From Streptomyces vilmorinianum (GTDB taxonomy: Bacteria; Actinomycetota; Actinomycetes; Streptomycetales; Streptomycetaceae): a DNA stretch of 64,000 bases. The stretch is taken from positions 1,754,001 to 1,818,000 of the forward strand of contig NZ_CP040244.1 in assembly GCF_005517195.1 (NCBI RefSeq). The letters are read 5' to 3'. The notes under the pieces are model-generated. The model was not told the origin of the DNA. It ran no database searches and saw nothing but the letters and a program-made list of their open reading frames with translations. This document shows, in pieces, positions 15,973 to 23,802 of this stretch. Position numbers and translations under genes: made by a program. Position 1 is the first letter of the stretch. Each line of letters starts with the position of its first letter.

Positions 15973-17373
15973 ATGCTGCTGTCCAGACCGGCCCGGGCGC
16001 TCGCCGTCACGCTCTTCGCGGCGCTCCTCGGGCCCCTGCTCCCGGCCGCCGCCGCCCAGGCCGCGGACCGTACCGTGCAGGGTGGCAGACTCGACTGGGG
16101 AATAAAATCCTCCTTCCAGAGCTATGTCACGGGCCCCATCGCACACGGCAGTTGGAACCTCACCGGAGGCGCCGCCACCGTCGGCGGCAGCCAGTTCCGC
16201 TTCCACTCCGCCCAGGGCTCCTACGACCCCGCGAGCGGCGCCTTCGAGGCCGGCTTCACGGGCGGGGTGCACTTCCTCGGCCACCGCAGGACCGACGGCA
16301 CCCACGAACTGGATCTGACGATCAGCCGGCCCCGCGTACGGATCGAGGGCGGACGCGGCACGCTGTACGCCGACATGGCGAGCAAGGCCAAGGAGACGGG
16401 GACGGTCACGACCTCCGCCCAGGTCCCGCTCGCCTCGCTCGACCTGTCCGGCATCGACATGCGCGGCGGCGGCAGCCCGATCTCGCTCACCCACGTGCCC
16501 GCGACCCTGACCTCGCGGGGCGCGCAGGCCTTCGCCGGCTACTACACCGCCGGGACGCCGCTCGACCCGATCAGCCTCACCGTCGACGTCAAGGCGCCGG
16601 CCGCCGCGCCGACGGCCACCAAGTCCCCCGAACCGTCGGCGAGTTCACCGGCCGCCTCCGGAACCTTCCGGGACGCCGCCGTCGACTGGGGCGTGCGCCG
16701 CACCTTCCGCGAGTACGTCACCGGCTCCGTCGCCCAGGGCAAGTGGACCCTGTCGGGCGGCGCCCAGGACGGCGGCGCGCTCTTCCGCTTCCCGCAGGGG
16801 AAGGGCACGTACGACCCGAGGAAGCAGACCCTCGCCGCCACCTTCGCGGGCACCGTCCGCTTCACCGGTACCCACATCGACCTCGCGCTCGGCGCGGTCG
16901 CGGTCGAGGTGACCGGCGGCAAGGGCACGCTCAGCGCCGATGTCACCAGTGGCGGCACGACCGAGAAAGCCGTGCCCCTGATCACCTTCGCCGCCGGGGA
17001 CTTCGCGCCAAGGAACGGCCTCGCCGCACTGACCGAGGCGCCCGCGACCCTCACGGAGGGCGGCGCCAAGGCGTTCGGCGGGATGTACAAGGCCGGGACG
17101 GAGATGGACCCCGTCTCTCTGGCCGTCGCCGTCGACGCGAAGGCCCAGCTGCCCGCGCTGCCGGACCTGGGCAGCGACGCCAAGCCCTCGCCCTCGGCCA
17201 CGGCTTCGGCCTCCGCTTCGGCTTCCGCTTCGGGGGCCGCCGCGAAGACGGCCGCCGCGGGCGATTCGCCCGGCACGGTCACGTACCTCGCCATCGGCGC
17301 GGGCGTGCTTCTGGCCGCCGCGATCGCCGTGTTCGCCGCCGTACGCCGTCGCCGTACCTCTCCCTCCCACTGA
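15973..17373 (+). CDS. HtaA-domain heme-binding surface protein 1
   Basis: A 466-residue exported protein with two HtaA domains. A signal peptide (MLLSRPARALAVTLFAALL, cleavage after AAAAQA) is followed by domain 1 at about residues 30-190 and domain 2 at about 225-385. Each has the DWG start, a YVTG Tyr, a central His (FLGHRR; FTGTHIDL) and a late AFxGxY Tyr: the three heme-contact positions known from corynebacterial HtaA. A Ser/Ala linker, one membrane helix (VTYLAIGAGVLLAAAIAVFA) and RRRR anchor it to the membrane. ATG 15973 has GGAGG upstream. Confidence 0.88.
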   Translation: MLLSRPARALAVTLFAALLGPLLPAAAAQAADRTVQGGRLDWGIKSSFQSYVTGPIAHGSWNLTGGAATVGGSQFRFHSAQGSYDPASGAFEAGFTGGVHFLGHRRTDGTHELDLTISRPRVRIEGGRGTLYADMASKAKETGTVTTSAQVPLASLDLSGIDMRGGGSPISLTHVPATLTSRGAQAFAGYYTAGTPLDPISLTVDVKAPAAAPTATKSPEPSASSPAASGTFRDAAVDWGVRRTFREYVTGSVAQGKWTLSGGAQDGGALFRFPQGKGTYDPRKQTLAATFAGTVRFTGTHIDLALGAVAVEVTGGKGTLSADVTSGGTTEKAVPLITFAAGDFAPRNGLAALTEAPATLTEGGAKAFGGMYKAGTEMDPVSLAVAVDAKAQLPALPDLGSDAKPSPSATASASASASASGAAAKTAAAGDSPGTVTYLAIGAGVLLAAAIAVFAAVRRRRTSPSH

Positions 17374-17406
17374 CCCCGATCCGCCTCGCCCAGGAGACCA
17401 CCCACC

Positions 17407-18942
17407 ATGGCCACACCCACCCGCCGCCCCTTCACCCTCGCCGCGGCCGTCGCCACCGCGGCGGCCCTCGGGGCGAGCGTCTTCGCCCTGCCCGCCCTCG
17501 CGGCGGACGGCGCCCCCGTCATCGAGCTGAAGGAAGGGACGCTGGACTGGGGCTTCAAGGAGTCCTTCCGCAGGTACCTCGCCTCGCCGATGGCCCAGGG
17601 GAGGACCACGGTCGAGGGAGGCGCGAAGCAGGCGGCCGACAACGGCGTCTTCACCTTCGTGGACGGCACCGGTACGTACGACACCGGGACGCACGCCACC
17701 GCCAACGCCTTCAAGGGCGGCGTCCACTTCGAGGCCCACGGCGGTGTCCTCGACATCACGCTCTCCGACGTGAAGCTGACCACCAAGGGCGCCTCCGCGC
17801 CGACCGGCGAGATCACCGCCGACGTGGTCACCAGGGGCGACGACGGAAAGTTCGTCACCCGCGACGACATCGCCATCGCCGCCCTCGACATGACCGGGGT
17901 GCGACCGGGCCAGGGCGCGGGCGGCGCGATGGTCTTCAAGGACATACCGGCGAAGCTGACCAAGGGCGGGGCGGAGGCCTTCGCGGGCTTCTACAAGGAG
18001 GGCGACGCGCTCGACCCCGCGACGCTGACGGTGAAGCCGGGCGGCACCACCACCCCCACGCCGACCCCGACCCCCACGCCGACGAAGACCCCCACTCCCA
18101 CCCCGACCCCCACCCCGACCCCCACGCCGACTCCGACGAGGACCACGGCGCCTCCGACCACCGCCCCCACCACGCAGCCCACCGCCCAGCCGACCACGGG
18201 CACCCCGTCCGTGGTGAACGGCAAGCTCACCTGGGGCGTCAAGGAGTCCTGGCGCACGTACGTCGTGGACACCTGCGGAGGCACGGCGACGGCGACCGGC
18301 GGCGCGACGAGGAACGGCTCGGTGTACGACTTCGCCTTCGGCTCGGGCCGGCTCGACGCGAACACCCGCAAGGCCGACGCGGCCTTCGACGGCACCCTCC
18401 GCTTCGAGTGCGCCGCGCACGGCATCGACTGGAGCGTCGGTGACGTGAAGGTGAAGGCCGACGGCTCGGCCGGCACGCTCGTCGCCGACGTCACCACCGC
18501 CAAGGGCACGAAGAACGACGTGACCTTCGCCGACCTCGACCTCTCGAAGGCCGACTACACGGCGAAGAACGGTGTCGTCACCCTCGCGAACATCCCGGCC
18601 ACGCTGACGAAGGACGGCGCGGCCCAGTTCGCGGGCCCGAACGGCGAGGCCTTCTACCGGCCGGGCACCGCCATCGACCCGGTGACCGTGGCCCTCTCCG
18701 TGGACGAGGACGCCACGCTGCCGACCACGACCGGCGGGACGACGACTGGTGGGACGAGCGGTGGCAGCTCGACCACGGGCGGATCGTCCACCACCACCGG
18801 CGGCACGGTCGGCGGCTCCGGCTCCCTCGCCGCCACCGGCGCGGGCGTACCGACCGGCACCCTGCTCGGCGCGGCCGGCGCCACGGCCCTCGCGGGCGCG
18901 GCCGTCGTCCTCGCCGTCCGGCGCCGCTCGACGGAGTCCTGA
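17407..18942 (+). CDS. HtaA-domain heme-binding protein 2 with LAATG sortase signal
   Basis: A 511-residue exported protein. The signal peptide is cleaved after LPALA (about residue 32). HtaA domain 1 spans about 38-212 and HtaA domain 2 about 270-440, separated by a rigid Thr-Pro linker. Domain 1 keeps Tyr (RRYLAS), His (HFEAHGG) and Tyr (AGFYKEG). Domain 2 keeps the same positions and adds two Cys (VDTCGG, RFECAAHG) that could form a disulfide. A Thr/Gly/Ser spacer leads to LAATG, a membrane helix and RRRS, the layout of class E sortase substrates, so the protein is probably wall-linked. It is 33 bases after protein 1 in the same operon. Confidence 0.88.
   Translation: MATPTRRPFTLAAAVATAAALGASVFALPALAADGAPVIELKEGTLDWGFKESFRRYLASPMAQGRTTVEGGAKQAADNGVFTFVDGTGTYDTGTHATANAFKGGVHFEAHGGVLDITLSDVKLTTKGASAPTGEITADVVTRGDDGKFVTRDDIAIAALDMTGVRPGQGAGGAMVFKDIPAKLTKGGAEAFAGFYKEGDALDPATLTVKPGGTTTPTPTPTPTPTKTPTPTPTPTPTPTPTPTRTTAPPTTAPTTQPTAQPTTGTPSVVNGKLTWGVKESWRTYVVDTCGGTATATGGATRNGSVYDFAFGSGRLDANTRKADAAFDGTLRFECAAHGIDWSVGDVKVKADGSAGTLVADVTTAKGTKNDVTFADLDLSKADYTAKNGVVTLANIPATLTKDGAAQFAGPNGEAFYRPGTAIDPVTVALSVDEDATLPTTTGGTTTGGTSGGSSTTGGSSTTTGGTVGGSGSLAATGAGVPTGTLLGAAGATALAGAAVVLAVRRRSTES
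18049..18140. repeat. Thr-Pro codon repeat linking the two HtaA domains
   Basis: About 90 bases of ACC/ACG-CCC/CCG alternation encode a (TP)n linker with occasional Lys and Arg. It spaces the two heme-binding domains of the second HtaA protein and is prone to length change by slippage. Confidence 0.75.
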
Positions 18943-18959
18943 GACAGCCACCCCCCACA

Positions 18960-18998
18960 GGCAGGGCCGCACCCCGGAAACGGCGGTGCGGCCCTGCC
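18960..18998 (+). terminator. Terminator of the htaA operon
   Basis: A perfect 14-bp stem (GGCAGGGCCGCACC with GGTGCGGCCCTGCC) and 11-base loop begins 17 bases after the stop of the second htaA gene. There is no T-tract, as is usual in Streptomyces. Confidence 0.8.
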
Positions 18999-19013
18999 GC
19001 TTGCCCGGCCGGC

Positions 19014-19763
19014 GTGCGGACCATGCGCCCGCGCCGAGAAGACCTCCCCGGCCCCGTCGCCCTGCGCGCCGACGGCCCGCTCGAACCGCCGCCGCTGCGC
19101 ACGGAGATGACGGACAGCCGCCGGATGCGGCTCCGCCAGGGCGACCGGCCGGTCCTGCTCGCGCGGGTCGACGAGGACCGCGGCGGGGTACGGCTCCACC
19201 ACCGTGCCGGGTACCGCTCGCCGCTGCCGCCGATACGCGCGGACGAGTCCCGGCGGGGGCCGGACCGGCCCCGCCGGTACGCCGGTTGGCTGGAGGCCGC
19301 CGACGAAGGCGCGCTGCACGCGGGGCGTTGGGTGCTGAGCCGCAGGGAGATGTTCCCGCCGTACGTCTGGCGCGGCGACTTCCTGACGGCGTGGCCGGAC
19401 GGACAGCTGGACCGGAACGACAGCTGGAACGGCGTCACCCCGACGGCCACGACCGCGCGCCGGCCGCGCTCGCCGAGGGGCAGGACCCGCGCACGACCGT
19501 GCCGGCCCGCGCGGAGGACGGGCAGTCGCCGGCAGAGACGACCGCCTCGGTCAACCGCGTACTTCGAGGGGATGCCGGAACGCGGCTTTGCCGGGCCCGA
19601 CCCCGAACGGCAGCGTGCCGACGTGGCGGAGCGGTACGGCTGGACCGTCGTGGACCTCCCGTACGACGAAGCTCGCACGTTCGCCTGGCCGATTCCGGGT
19701 GGGGCCGACGAGTGGGACCGGTGGATGCTTGAATTCCGCCATGAACACGACCGTGACGAGTAG
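19014..19763 (+). CDS. Hypothetical protein, probably disrupted by two compensating frameshifts
   Basis: The frame from GTG 19014 is open for 249 residues, but only its outer parts look coding. The segment MRLRQGDRPVLLARVDEDRG and the end YFEGMPERGFAGPDPERQRA have normal G/C-ending codons. Between about 19443 and 19553 this frame turns Arg/Pro-rich with poor third positions, while frame +2 reads HDRAPAALAEGQDPRTTVPA with excellent ones. Two indels that cancel each other, or two sequence errors, would explain this. No family was recognised. It overlaps the start of the PhzF-like gene by 23 bases and follows the htaA terminator. Confidence 0.45.
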   Translation: MRTMRPRREDLPGPVALRADGPLEPPPLRTEMTDSRRMRLRQGDRPVLLARVDEDRGGVRLHHRAGYRSPLPPIRADESRRGPDRPRRYAGWLEAADEGALHAGRWVLSRREMFPPYVWRGDFLTAWPDGQLDRNDSWNGVTPTATTARRPRSPRGRTRARPCRPARRTGSRRQRRPPRSTAYFEGMPERGFAGPDPERQRADVAERYGWTVVDLPYDEARTFAWPIPGGADEWDRWMLEFRHEHDRDE

Positions 19764-20457
19764 AGCCACCGACATCGACGTCCTGCGGGTCTTCTGCGCG
19801 GGCGACGGCCGGTACGGCAACGCCCTCGGCGTCGTACGCGACGGGCGCACGCATCCCGACGAGGCGTCCCGGCAGGCTCTCGCCAAGGAACTCGGCTTCA
19901 GTGAGACCGTGTTCGTGGACGACCCGGAGCGCGGGGACGTCGACATCTTCACGCCCGGTGTGCGGCTGCCGTTCGCCGGTCATCCGCTGGTCGGCGCGGC
20001 CTGGCTCCTCGACCTGGAGGTCATCTGCCCGCAGGCCGGCGAGGTCTGGGTGCGCGGGGACGGCGAGTTCACCTGGATCGAGGCCCGCGCCGAGTGGGCC
20101 CCGCCGTGGCCCCTGTGCCGGTACGACTCGGTTGCCGAGGTCGACGCGCTGGACGTGCCCGAGCCCGGCGTGGGGGTCCCCCCAGGACGAAGTCCTAGGG
20201 GGAGGATCTACGCCTGGGCCTGGGAGGACGAGGCGGCCGGCCGGATCCGGGCGCGGGCGTTCCCGGGACGCGGGGACGGTATCGACGAGGACGAGGCGAC
20301 GGGCGCGGCTGCCCTGCTGCTCACCGCCGAGCTGGGCCGGGCCCTGAACATCACGCAGGGCCGGGGCTCGCAGATCCTGACGGCCCCCGGCCCCGACGGC
20401 GTGATCGAGCTGGGCGGACGGGTCCGCCTTGAGCGGACCCTGACGCTCACGCGCTGA
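19741..20457 (+). CDS. PhzF-family isomerase-like protein
   Basis: A 238-residue member of the PhzF (diaminopimelate-epimerase-like) superfamily. The N-terminal half has DVLRVFCAGDGRYGNALGVV, the catalytic-Glu region AKELGFSETVFVDD and the signature TPGVRLPFAGHPLVGAAWLL. The C-terminal half has ARAFPGRGDGIDEDEATGAA, where Gly-rich turns bind the carboxylate. Typical members are nearer 260-290 residues. Substrate and reaction are unknown. Around residue 146 a palindromic DNA element is inserted in frame and adds GVPPGRSPRG. The 3' end overlaps the convergent heme oxygenase gene by 11 bases. Confidence 0.8.
   Translation: MNTTVTSRATDIDVLRVFCAGDGRYGNALGVVRDGRTHPDEASRQALAKELGFSETVFVDDPERGDVDIFTPGVRLPFAGHPLVGAAWLLDLEVICPQAGEVWVRGDGEFTWIEARAEWAPPWPLCRYDSVAEVDALDVPEPGVGVPPGRSPRGRIYAWAWEDEAAGRIRARAFPGRGDGIDEDEATGAAALLLTAELGRALNITQGRGSQILTAPGPDGVIELGGRVRLERTLTLTR
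20177..20203. repeat. Palindromic element inserted in the phzF-like gene
   Basis: TCCCCCCAGGAC (20177-20188) and GTCCTAGGGGGA (20192-20203) pair over 12 bases with one mismatch and a 3-base loop. The purine/pyrimidine runs differ sharply from the surrounding codons, and the element is translated as Pro/Arg/Gly-rich residues. It resembles short GGGGG/CCCCC palindromes scattered in Streptomyces genomes. Confidence 0.6.
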
Positions 20458-21097
20458 GCGGGAACTCGCCGCCCAGCTCCCTGAACACCGCGCCGTTGAA
20501 GTCGAAGGCGCGCTTGCACTCGTCGATGATCCGCTGCTTCTCCAGGTCGTCGGCGTCGACCCCGTCGAGCAGCTCCCGGTACGCCCGCTTGAACGCGGCC
20601 GGGTTCGCGATCTCCTCGAAGACGTAGAAGCGGACGCCGTCGCCCTTGCGCGCGAAGCCCCAGGTGCGCTCGGCCTTGTCGCGGATGATCTGGCCGCCCG
20701 ACAGGTCGCCGAGGTAGCGGGTGTAGTGGTGCGCCACATAGCCGGCCGGCCACTCGCGCGCGCACTCCGCCACGCGCGCGGCGTACGCGGCCGTGGCGGG
20801 CAGCGGGGAGAGCCCGGCGCGCCACTCCGGACCGCGGAGGTGGGCGAGGTCCTGCTCCAGGGCGGTGGTGCGGAACAGCTCCGGCTGTATGAAGGGCCCG
20901 GCGACCGGGTCGCTCTTCAGGGCCTCCGCGCCCTCCTCCAGGGCGCGGTACACGAACCAGAGCTGCTCCGTGTACCGCGTGTAGGCGTCCACGGCCAGCC
21001 GCCCGCCGAGGAGGTCGCTCATGAAGGTCGACGTCTCGGCCTCGGTGTGCTGCTCGTGCGAGGCGGTGCGGATGAGCGTCGAGAAAGGCGTGTCCAA
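20447..21097 (-). CDS. Heme oxygenase (biliverdin-producing)
   Basis: A 216-residue all-helical heme oxygenase of the HO-1/HmuO class. The proximal heme His lies in RTASHEQHTEAET near residue 16-18, and the distal-helix glycine motif is YLGDLSGGQIIRDKAE near residue 132. Length and motifs match bacterial HmuO. It opens heme with oxygen and electrons to give biliverdin, CO and Fe2+, completing the heme-iron route that starts with the HtaA and HmuTUV proteins. An iron-box-like sequence lies 45 bases upstream, so it should be made under iron limitation. Confidence 0.92.
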   Translation of the reverse strand: MDTPFSTLIRTASHEQHTEAETSTFMSDLLGGRLAVDAYTRYTEQLWFVYRALEEGAEALKSDPVAGPFIQPELFRTTALEQDLAHLRGPEWRAGLSPLPATAAYAARVAECAREWPAGYVAHHYTRYLGDLSGGQIIRDKAERTWGFARKGDGVRFYVFEEIANPAAFKRAYRELLDGVDADDLEKQRIIDECKRAFDFNGAVFRELGGEFPLSA

Positions 21098-21142
21098 GGC
21101 GTGCCTCCGGGACCGAGGGGGACGGGAACCTGCTGAGATCCT

Positions 21143-21161
21143 GCTACTTAGGCTTACCTAA
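21143..21161. promoter_or_regulatory. Iron box-like operator before heme oxygenase
   Basis: The 19-mer ending in TTAGGCTTACCTAA matches 13 of 19 positions of the iron-box consensus, with an especially good right half (TTAGGCTTACCTAA). It also forms its own short palindrome ACTTAGG/CCTAAGT. It lies in the 115-base gap between the heme oxygenase and map genes. Confidence 0.65.
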
Positions 21162-21212
21162 GTCAACTGGTTCCCGACGACCTGTCGGTAAAGACGCTAC
21201 CCCGGTCGGGGC

Positions 21213-22070
21213 TCAGGGCAACGTGAGAATGTCGGCCCCGGTGTCCGTCACGACGAGCGTGTGCTCGAACTGCGCCGTCCGCTTGCGGTCCTTGGTCACG
21301 ACCGTCCAGCCGTCGTCCCACATGTCGTACTCGTGCGTGCCCAGCGTCAGCATCGGCTCGATGGTGAACGTCATGCCGGGCTGGATCACGGTCGTGGCGT
21401 GCGGGGAGTCGTAGTGCGGAATGATCAGGCCGGAGTGGAACGAGGAGTTGATGCCGTGCCCGGTGAAGTCGCGTACGACGCCGTAGCCGAAGCGCTTGGC
21501 GTACGACTCGATGACCCGGCCGATGATGTTGATCTGACGGCCCGGCTTGACCGCCTTGATCGCCCGGTTGAGAGATTCGCGGGTGCGCTCCACCAGGAGA
21601 CGGGACTCCTCGTCGACGTCCCCGCACAGGTAGGTGGCGTTGTTGTCGCCGTGGACCCCGTTGATGTACGCCGTGACGTCCAGGTTCACGATGTCGCCGT
21701 CCTTGAGGACGGTGGAGTCGGGGATGCCGTGGCAGATGACCTCGTTGACCGAGGAGCAGAGCGACTTCGGGAAGCCGCGGTAGCCGAGGGTGGAGGGGTA
21801 CGCGCCGTGGTCGCACATGAACTCGTGCGCGACCCGGTCCAGCTCGTCCGTGGTGACACCCGGGGCGATGTGCTTGGCGGCCTCCTCCATCGCCTGCGCG
21901 GCGATGCGGCCGGCGATCCGCATCCGCTCGATGGTGTCGGAGTCCTGCACCTCGGGCCCGGTGTACGGGGTGGGGGCGGGCTTCCCGACGTACTCGGGAC
22001 GACGGATGGCTCCCGGAACGGAGCGGTGGGGAGAGAGCTCCCCCGGTACGAGCAGCGACTGGCCAGACAT
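21213..22070 (-). CDS. map: Type I methionine aminopeptidase
   Basis: A 285-residue methionine aminopeptidase that removes the initiator Met from new proteins. The dimetal ligands are visible: Asp in [16 protein letters not shown] (two Asp), His in [12 protein letters not shown], Glu in [10 protein letters not shown] and Glu in [10 protein letters not shown]. An N-terminal extension ([20 protein letters not shown]) carries the SH3-binding-like PxxP seen in actinobacterial MapA-type enzymes. ATG 22068-22070 begins [10 protein letters not shown]; an ATG further upstream in the frame adds an unrelated 30 residues. It is divergent from a small gene. Confidence 0.92.
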   Translation of the reverse strand: MSGQSLLVPGELSPHRSVPGAIRRPEYVGKPAPTPYTGPEVQDSDTIERMRIAGRIAAQAMEEAAKHIAPGVTTDELDRVAHEFMCDHGAYPSTLGYRGFPKSLCSSVNEVICHGIPDSTVLKDGDIVNLDVTAYINGVHGDNNATYLCGDVDEESRLLVERTRESLNRAIKAVKPGRQINIIGRVIESYAKRFGYGVVRDFTGHGINSSFHSGLIIPHYDSPHATTVIQPGMTFTIEPMLTLGTHEYDMWDDGWTVVTKDRKRTAQFEHTLVVTDTGADILTLP

Positions 22071-22128
22071 GTCAGCGAGTCTAACGACCGCGTCTGGGGC
22101 AGCATGGCGACAGAGGAAGGAGCCGACG

Positions 22129-22359
22129 ATGGCCCTGTTCAAGAAGCGCACGGTGGGCAAACCCGGCGAGTGGTACTACTGCCTGCAGCACAAGAAGGTC
22201 GAGGAGGGCCCGGAGTGCCCGGCCAAGGACCGCTTCGGCCCGTACGCCACCCGGGAGGAGGCGTCCCACGCGATGCAGACGGCGGAGGAACGCAACCTGG
22301 AGTGGGAGACCGACCCGAAGTGGCACGACACCCCGAAGCTGGACGAGCCGCCGGACTAG
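22129..22359 (+). CDS. Small conserved Streptomyces protein (MALFKK family)
   Basis: A 76-residue soluble, charged protein starting [19 protein letters not shown]. It contains a pair of Cys ([15 protein letters not shown]) and a C-terminal RYG-like block [20 protein letters not shown] reminiscent of SPOR-type repeats. I have seen near-identical proteins beside map in other Streptomyces, but no function is known. ATG 22129 has AAGGAG eight bases upstream. It is divergent from map, and its end lies 10 bases from the convergent anti-sigma gene. Confidence 0.75.
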   Translation: MALFKKRTVGKPGEWYYCLQHKKVEEGPECPAKDRFGPYATREEASHAMQTAEERNLEWETDPKWHDTPKLDEPPD

Positions 22360-22369
22360 GGGCTTGTCG

Positions 22370-23065
22370 CTAGCCCTTCGGGGGCGGGAAGTGCGCGGTG
22401 GCGAGGACGGAACCGTCCGCGGCCAGCAGCTGGGCGCCGGTCACGGTCGTGGGGTCCACGCCGGTGACCGGCGCACCCCAGTGGCCGTACCCGTCATCGA
22501 GCGTGAACGAGCCCACTCCGATGGTGCTGCCGTCGGCGCGTTCGAGGCGGCAGCGGACCGTGGCGTCGCCGCCCCCTTCGAGGTCGACGGACATGTAGAC
22601 CCAGCCCGGCGAACCGGAGTGGGTGAAGATCCGGCCCACCTCGTGGCCGCCCGAGACGAGGGCGGCCTCCAGCAGCGTCCCCTGCTCCTGGACCTGTGAG
22701 GTGGGGGCGGGGCCGGCGTCGACAGCCGTGCCGACCGCCCAGCCGGCGAAGCCGAACGCGAGGGCCGCGGCGGCCGCCGCGGCGGCGAGCCGGAGCCGCC
22801 GGCGTCGCGACGGTCGAGGACCCGGCTCCGGACGGGACGGGGCCAGCCGCTTCGTGACGCGGGTCTCGAAGCCGACCGGCGGCTCCGTGCCGGGCAGCAG
22901 ACCGAGCAGGCCGTCACCGACGAGCGTGAGCTGCTCGACGTGTTCCCGGCAGCCAGGGCAGCGGTCCAGATGGGCGACCGCCCGGGCCCGCTCCTGGGCA
23001 GGGAGGATCCCCAACGCCAGCTCGGCGCCGAGCTCCCGCAGCCGCTCGCAGGTCATGTCGCTCAT
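22370..23065 (-). CDS. Zinc-type anti-sigma factor (RskA-like)
   Basis: A 231-residue membrane anti-sigma factor. The cytoplasmic N-terminus holds the zinc-binding anti-sigma motif HLDRCPGC (H-x3-C-x2-C) near residue 32. One membrane helix (LRLAAAAAAAALAFGFAGWA, about residues 104-124) follows a basic RPSRRRR stretch. The external part is an RskA-like domain (GTLLEAALVSGG, SVDLEGGGDATVRC). It should hold the sigma factor encoded just upstream at the membrane. ATG 23063-23065 overlaps the sigma stop as ATGA, so the pair is translationally coupled. Confidence 0.88.
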   Translation of the reverse strand: MSDMTCERLRELGAELALGILPAQERARAVAHLDRCPGCREHVEQLTLVGDGLLGLLPGTEPPVGFETRVTKRLAPSRPEPGPRPSRRRRLRLAAAAAAAALAFGFAGWAVGTAVDAGPAPTSQVQEQGTLLEAALVSGGHEVGRIFTHSGSPGWVYMSVDLEGGGDATVRCRLERADGSTIGVGSFTLDDGYGHWGAPVTGVDPTTVTGAQLLAADGSVLATAHFPPPKG

Positions 23066-23700
23066 GGCCGGACCGTCCCCTCGGCGCTCAGGGTCGTCCG
23101 CAGCTTGCCCATCGCGGTCCTGATCCGCGTCTTCGCCGTGCCCAGCGGAATGTGCTCGAAGTCGGCGATCTGCTGGGCGGTCATCCCGTAGATCCCCGCC
23201 ATCACCAGCGCGCGGGCCTGTTCCCGTGGCAGCGCCGCCACCGCGGTCCGTATCCGGTCGGCGGTCTCGTCGGCCAGTGCCCGCTGCTCGGGGGTGTCGG
23301 TCACGATGTCGAGCAGCGTGTCGAGGTCCTCGGGCGCGACCGGACTGGCTCGCCGCGCGCGCACCGCGTCGATCGCGAGGTTGTGCGCGATGGTCGTCAG
23401 CCAGGTCTTCACGGAGCCGCGGCGGGAGTCGTAGACCTGCGCATGCCGCCACGCCCGCTCGAAGGTCTGCTGTGCGATGTCCTCGGCGAGCTGGGGATCG
23501 CCGACGACGGCGATGGCGACGCCGAAGACGGTGCGCTGGAAGCGGCGCACGAACGCCACGGAGATCTCCGGATCGCCCGTCGTCAGGCCGGAGAGCAGCG
23601 CCTCGTCCGGTGCGCGTCCGAGAGGGAGGCCCATGCGCTGCATACCAGTGGATACGGTCCGGCTCCCCGAAGGGATTGCCCCGGACCGACGGGAGGTCAC
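23062..23700 (-). CDS. ECF sigma factor (SigK-like)
   Basis: A 212-residue ECF sigma factor. Region 2 is FVRRFQRTVFGVAIAVVGDP followed by LAEDIAQQTFERAWRHAQVY and the -10-binding VKTWLTTIAHNLAID. Region 4 is RALVMAGIYGMTAQQIADFE with the HTH helix PLGTAKTRIRTAMGKL. It resembles actinobacterial SigK/RskA systems, in which a membrane anti-sigma controls surface or redox proteins. GTG 23700 is chosen because GGAGGA lies about 10 bases before it; ATG 23643 has no such site. It is divergent from the cupredoxin gene, a natural target. Confidence 0.85.
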   Translation of the reverse strand: MTSRRSGAIPSGSRTVSTGMQRMGLPLGRAPDEALLSGLTTGDPEISVAFVRRFQRTVFGVAIAVVGDPQLAEDIAQQTFERAWRHAQVYDSRRGSVKTWLTTIAHNLAIDAVRARRASPVAPEDLDTLLDIVTDTPEQRALADETADRIRTAVAALPREQARALVMAGIYGMTAQQIADFEHIPLGTAKTRIRTAMGKLRTTLSAEGTVRP

Positions 23701-23802
23701 GTCCTCATTCTCCTCCTCCGCGTCCGGGCGATCCTTCGGCAATCCCTCGGCGGGTTTCATCCGTATCCCCTGCCGTACGGAACATCCGCGGAGGGCCGAG
23801 CC

